The notes beneath the pieces were generated by a model, which worked only from the letters and a program-made list of their open reading frames with translations, was not told where the DNA came from and searched no databases. DNA of 64,000 nucleotides from the NCBI GenBank assembly GCA_016783545.1, contig JADHWJ010000003.1:36174-100173 (forward strand), read 5' to 3'. The position numbers and the translations under genes were made by a program. Each line of letters opens with the position of its first letter. Position 1 is the first letter of the stretch. This DNA comes from Candidatus Aenigmatarchaeota archaeon (GTDB lineage Archaea; Aenigmatarchaeota; Aenigmatarchaeia; QMZP01). Below are positions 62,390-64,000 of this stretch, one piece after another.

Positions 62390-62683
62390 ATGTCCAGAGT
62401 GCCAAGTAAAGAGAAATTAAGAAAATTGGGGGCAGAAGCTACTAGAATTCTTGAAGATGAATTAAGAAGAGCTGGTATTAAATATGATTATGCTGAAGCA
62501 ATTGTTTATGATAAAAGAACAGTTGGTGTGCAGGGTGATGAGAGAACCTGGGTTCATGTTGCAGAAGTAGAAGTGAAAGATAACGGAAAACATATATATG
62601 ACACTGATTTTCTAGGAGATCTTAGCACAAGATTAACAAATGAAATGAGAGATGTTAACAGAGTTGTTTATGCTCTTATTTAA
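62390..62683 (+). CDS. 97-residue protein of unknown function
   Basis: From the ATG at 62390 (MSRVPSKEKLRKLG). A helix (KLGAEATRILEDELRRAGIK) is followed by a beta-rich part (YAEAIVYDKRTVGVQGDERT). No family recognised. It is the last gene before the repeat-rich tail of the window. Confidence 0.55.
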   Translation: MSRVPSKEKLRKLGAEATRILEDELRRAGIKYDYAEAIVYDKRTVGVQGDERTWVHVAEVEVKDNGKHIYDTDFLGDLSTRLTNEMRDVNRVVYALI

Positions 62684-62709
62684 TTTTATATTTAACTCAA
62701 GTAGTTACA

Positions 62710-62772
62710 GACCGCCATTGCACTTAACATCGAAGTTATGATTAGTTTCTGCCTTTAAACAAAGCGGCGGCC
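62710..62772 (+). repeat. Left repeat flanking the toxin-antitoxin module
   Basis: Contains a 23-base box, GACCGCCATTGCACTTAAC plus ATCG, which recurs at 63666 with one change. AAGTTATGA follows, and GCGGCGGCC at 62764-62772. Inverted counterparts of the last two lie at 63360-63368 and 63295-63303, so the toxin-antitoxin pair is framed by imperfect inverted repeats. Confidence 0.65.
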
Positions 62773-62802
62773 GATTTATTAATCCGTAATACAAATTTTA
62801 TT

Positions 62803-63057
62803 ATGGCTTACAGAGTCATAGTCTCACCAACTGCGGAGAAAGACCTGAAAAAATTTAACATTGAACTGCAAAGAAGATTTTTCAAGAAAATAAAGAAACT
62901 TAAAGATTATCCAGATATTTATGGCAAACCGCTTAGATGGCCACTGACGGGAAGATGGGAACTAAGATTTGAAAAACGATGGAGAATCATCTATATTATC
63001 GATGAATCAATCAAACAAGTAAAAATAGTTTCCATCCTACACAAGGATGATTTCTAA
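62803..63057 (+). CDS. RelE-family toxin
   Basis: 84 residues, RelE/ParE fold: SPTAEKDLKKFNIELQRRF, then LRWPLTGRWELRFEKRWRII, where the Arg and Lys are the usual RNA-cutting residues, and IVSILHKDDF at the end. It should cut ribosome-bound mRNA. Unusually, its partner lies tail to tail on the opposite strand, overlapping its stop by four bases, instead of upstream in one operon. Confidence 0.85.
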   Translation: MAYRVIVSPTAEKDLKKFNIELQRRFFKKIKKLKDYPDIYGKPLRWPLTGRWELRFEKRWRIIYIIDESIKQVKIVSILHKDDF

Positions 63058-63248
63058 ATTCCAAACTCTTTTTTAACAGTTTCCAGTGATTTTCCTTTGC
63101 CCTCAGCCAATTCCTTTTCTCCCTGCATAATTTTCTTCATAGCCTTAGGGCTGGATAGAATATCAATTGTAGACTTCATGCTTTCATATTCATCAAGGGA
63201 TATAGTAACCCATTGAGTTTTATGTTCACCGTGCATTAACTTTTGCAT
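63054..63248 (-). CDS. Phd/YefM-like antitoxin
   Basis: 64 residues. The start at 63248 (MQKLMHGEHK) has GGTG upstream and a TATA element (ATTTATAAAC) further upstream. WVTISLDEYESMKSTIDILS is the YefM-type helix, and the C-terminus KGKSLETVKKEFGI is the toxin-binding tail. It should neutralise the RelE homologue on the opposite strand. The convergent layout means the two genes are not co-transcribed. Confidence 0.75.
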   Translation of the reverse strand: MQKLMHGEHKTQWVTISLDEYESMKSTIDILSSPKAMKKIMQGEKELAEGKGKSLETVKKEFGI

Positions 63249-63294
63249 GTTTTCACCAATAAATAATTGTATTGAGTTTATAAATGCTTTAAGA

Positions 63295-63380
63295 GGCCGC
63301 CGCTCCCTAGTAAGGCTGAAATTAGGACGCAACGAGCGGTTTACTCAGCGAGTGAAGTGTCATAACTTTTTGTTAAGTCC
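63295..63380 (-). repeat. Right repeat, inverted copy of the left element
   Basis: On the minus strand it reads GGACTTAACA followed by AAAAGTTATGA and ends at GCGGCGGCC, matching the left element in order and orientation. Between lie other palindromic stretches, including GAGCGG/CCGCTC. The outer ends GCACTTAACA and GGACTTAACA could be terminal inverted repeats of an element of about 660 bases. Confidence 0.6.
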
Positions 63381-63402
63381 AGCCGCTCATCAAACAATAA
63401 AA

Positions 63403-63627
63403 TCAAGAATGCGGCGTAGTGGTGGTCGGAGGATTACAGAATGAATCAAAAGCTTCTTCAACAAGTTCCAAGGCATAACCAGTTATTTTTCTTCCATTGA
63501 CAAGAAAATCTTCACTATCAGTACCTAATTTAACTGTTACTGATTTTCCTCTATATTCTGCTGGGATTCTTTCATCATCTGGGAAAGTAATATCAGATTC
63601 CCAACTCATTGCATATTGTTTACCCAT
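63403..63627 (-). CDS. 74-residue protein of unknown function
   Basis: MGKQYAMSWESDITFPDDER followed by a small beta-rich domain (YRGKSVTVKLGTDSEDFLVN). An ATTTATAAATTT box lies about 20 to 30 bases upstream. The C-terminal end runs into a repeat region (NPPTTTTPHS) and may be non-native. It looks like a cassette-borne gene; no family recognised. Confidence 0.5.
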   Translation of the reverse strand: MGKQYAMSWESDITFPDDERIPAEYRGKSVTVKLGTDSEDFLVNGRKITGYALELVEEAFDSFCNPPTTTTPHS

Positions 63628-63665
63628 AATAGCAATTATCTGTTAAATTTATAAATACATAAACC

Positions 63666-63857
63666 GACCGCCATTGGACTTAACATCGGGCTTAAAAGAA
63701 GTTTTGATTTCCCTCGTGAGCAAATTTTTCTCTCGAAAATTACGGCAACCCAAATTTTCAGAGCTAGGAAAATTTGCGATAGAGCTGGAAATCAAAATTT
63801 GGGGAAATTGGAGTGCTGAGGCTCCGATTTCCCTTTTAAGCCCTGTTATACGAATCC
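63666..63857 (+). repeat. Long palindromic element with the 23-base box
   Basis: Starts with GACCGCCATTGGACTTAAC, one change from the box at 62710. TTAACA-GGGCTTAAAAG at the left pairs with CTTTTAAGCCC-TGTTATA at 63833-63850. Inside are further inverted pairs, TTTTGATTTCC with GGAAATCAAAA and CAAATTTTC with GAAAATTTG. No protein is supported in this stretch (63628-64000). The core elements ACTTAAC and GTTATAC resemble the simple sites of integron attC elements, but the inner region is long for one. Confidence 0.6.
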
Positions 63858-63903
63858 GACGGAATGAACGAAGTTCATGGAGGAGGACTCGAAGGTGAGC
63901 GAG

Positions 63904-63929
63904 GAAAATTTTACAGCTGTAAAATTTTC
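63904..63929. repeat. 26-base perfect palindrome
   Basis: A fully self-complementary 26-mer centred on ACAGCTGT with AAAATTTT blocks at both ends. It follows another hairpin (ATGAAC-GAA-GTTCAT near 63866-63880), part of the run of structure at the window's end. Terminator, replication-linked or recombination use is not known. Confidence 0.6.
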
Positions 63930-64000
63930 ACTCCTGCGAACCATCGAGGTATGACGCAGAAAGAAAAAGCCCGATAAATTTATATATGACTGCGACCATG

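Noticed and set aside
63674-63898. 74-codon plus-strand open frame in the palindromic tail
   Set aside because: It runs through nested inverted repeats and has no ribosome-binding site or recognisable domain, so it is more likely a by-product of the repeats.
62710-64000. CRISPR array
   Set aside because: The repeated box occurs only three times, in both orientations, at irregular distances of hundreds of bases, with genes between. No regular spacers are seen.

Overview
The window is about 64 kb of AT-rich archaeal chromosome. Archaeal markers are plentiful: RNA polymerase with A split into A'/A'' and B into B'/B'', plus subunit H; a histone and Alba; RNase P proteins Rpp29 and Pop5; initiation factors eIF1 and eIF1A; archaeal-type ribosomal proteins including eL32; and glycerol-1-phosphate dehydrogenase beside geranylgeranylglyceryl phosphate synthase, which start ether-lipid synthesis. 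Very compact gene spacing, short or tailed ribosomal proteins, many tiny membrane proteins, cysteine-rich surface proteins and tRNA genes with introns at unusual positions suggest a DPANN-type lineage. That placement is inference, not proof.

Layout. 1-2.9 kb: cysteine-rich surface protein, Nudix hydrolase, zinc ribbon. 2.9-12.1 kb (minus): rpl32e, a LAGLIDADG-type endonuclease, rpl6, rpoA2, rpoA1, rpoB1, rpoB2, rpoH. 12.2-14.6 kb: an orphan HisG-like enzyme with an AbrB-ACT regulator, and a PP-loop enzyme. 14.6-15.0 kb: two divergent intron-bearing tRNA genes, a tRNA-Lys that appears to hold four introns and a tRNA-Asp with one. 15-19.4 kb: envelope proteins, a ribbon-helix-helix protein, a sugar-nucleotide epimerase, a PIN nuclease and a 29-residue basic protein. 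19.4-23.7 kb: pyrimidine operon pyrF-pyrE-pyrC-pyrD/K, the last a fusion broken by one frameshift. 23.7-30.2 kb: histone, DUF5679 protein, two tiny membrane proteins, a decaying homing endonuclease, FtsY, an HTH/Tudor-like protein and the two lipid genes.

30.2-42.1 kb is the main dark-matter region: about ten closely packed or overlapping genes, mostly one membrane helix followed by an exported domain, ending in a 760-residue protein, then a PQQ-type propeller, a 519-residue unknown and two divergent distant paralogues of about 170 residues. No ATPase is present, so the set may be an uncharacterised surface assembly. 42.1-47.7 kb: Dim2/Pno1-like KH protein, rhomboid protease, and the minus-strand run rpl23-rpl2-unknown-rps19-rpl22-rps3-rpl29-eIF1-rnp1. 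47.8-51.0 kb: a 470-residue unknown divergent from a TrmB regulator across a GC palindrome, and an FHA protein. 51-57 kb: rpl4, rps13-rps4-rps11, a third endonuclease, rpl3 and eIF1A. 57-62.7 kb: a PPi-type phosphofructokinase, GatA, Pop5, Alba and small unknowns.

62.7-64 kb differs from the rest. A RelE-like toxin and a Phd/YefM-like antitoxin lie tail to tail between inverted repeats. A 23-nt box recurs, and the last 370 bases are a non-coding stretch of nested palindromes. This looks like accessory, possibly mobile or cassette-like DNA. Together the core genes cover transcription, translation and lipid and pyrimidine synthesis. The most striking single observation is the tRNA-Lys gene that resolves to a standard 75-nt tRNA only after four introns are removed.
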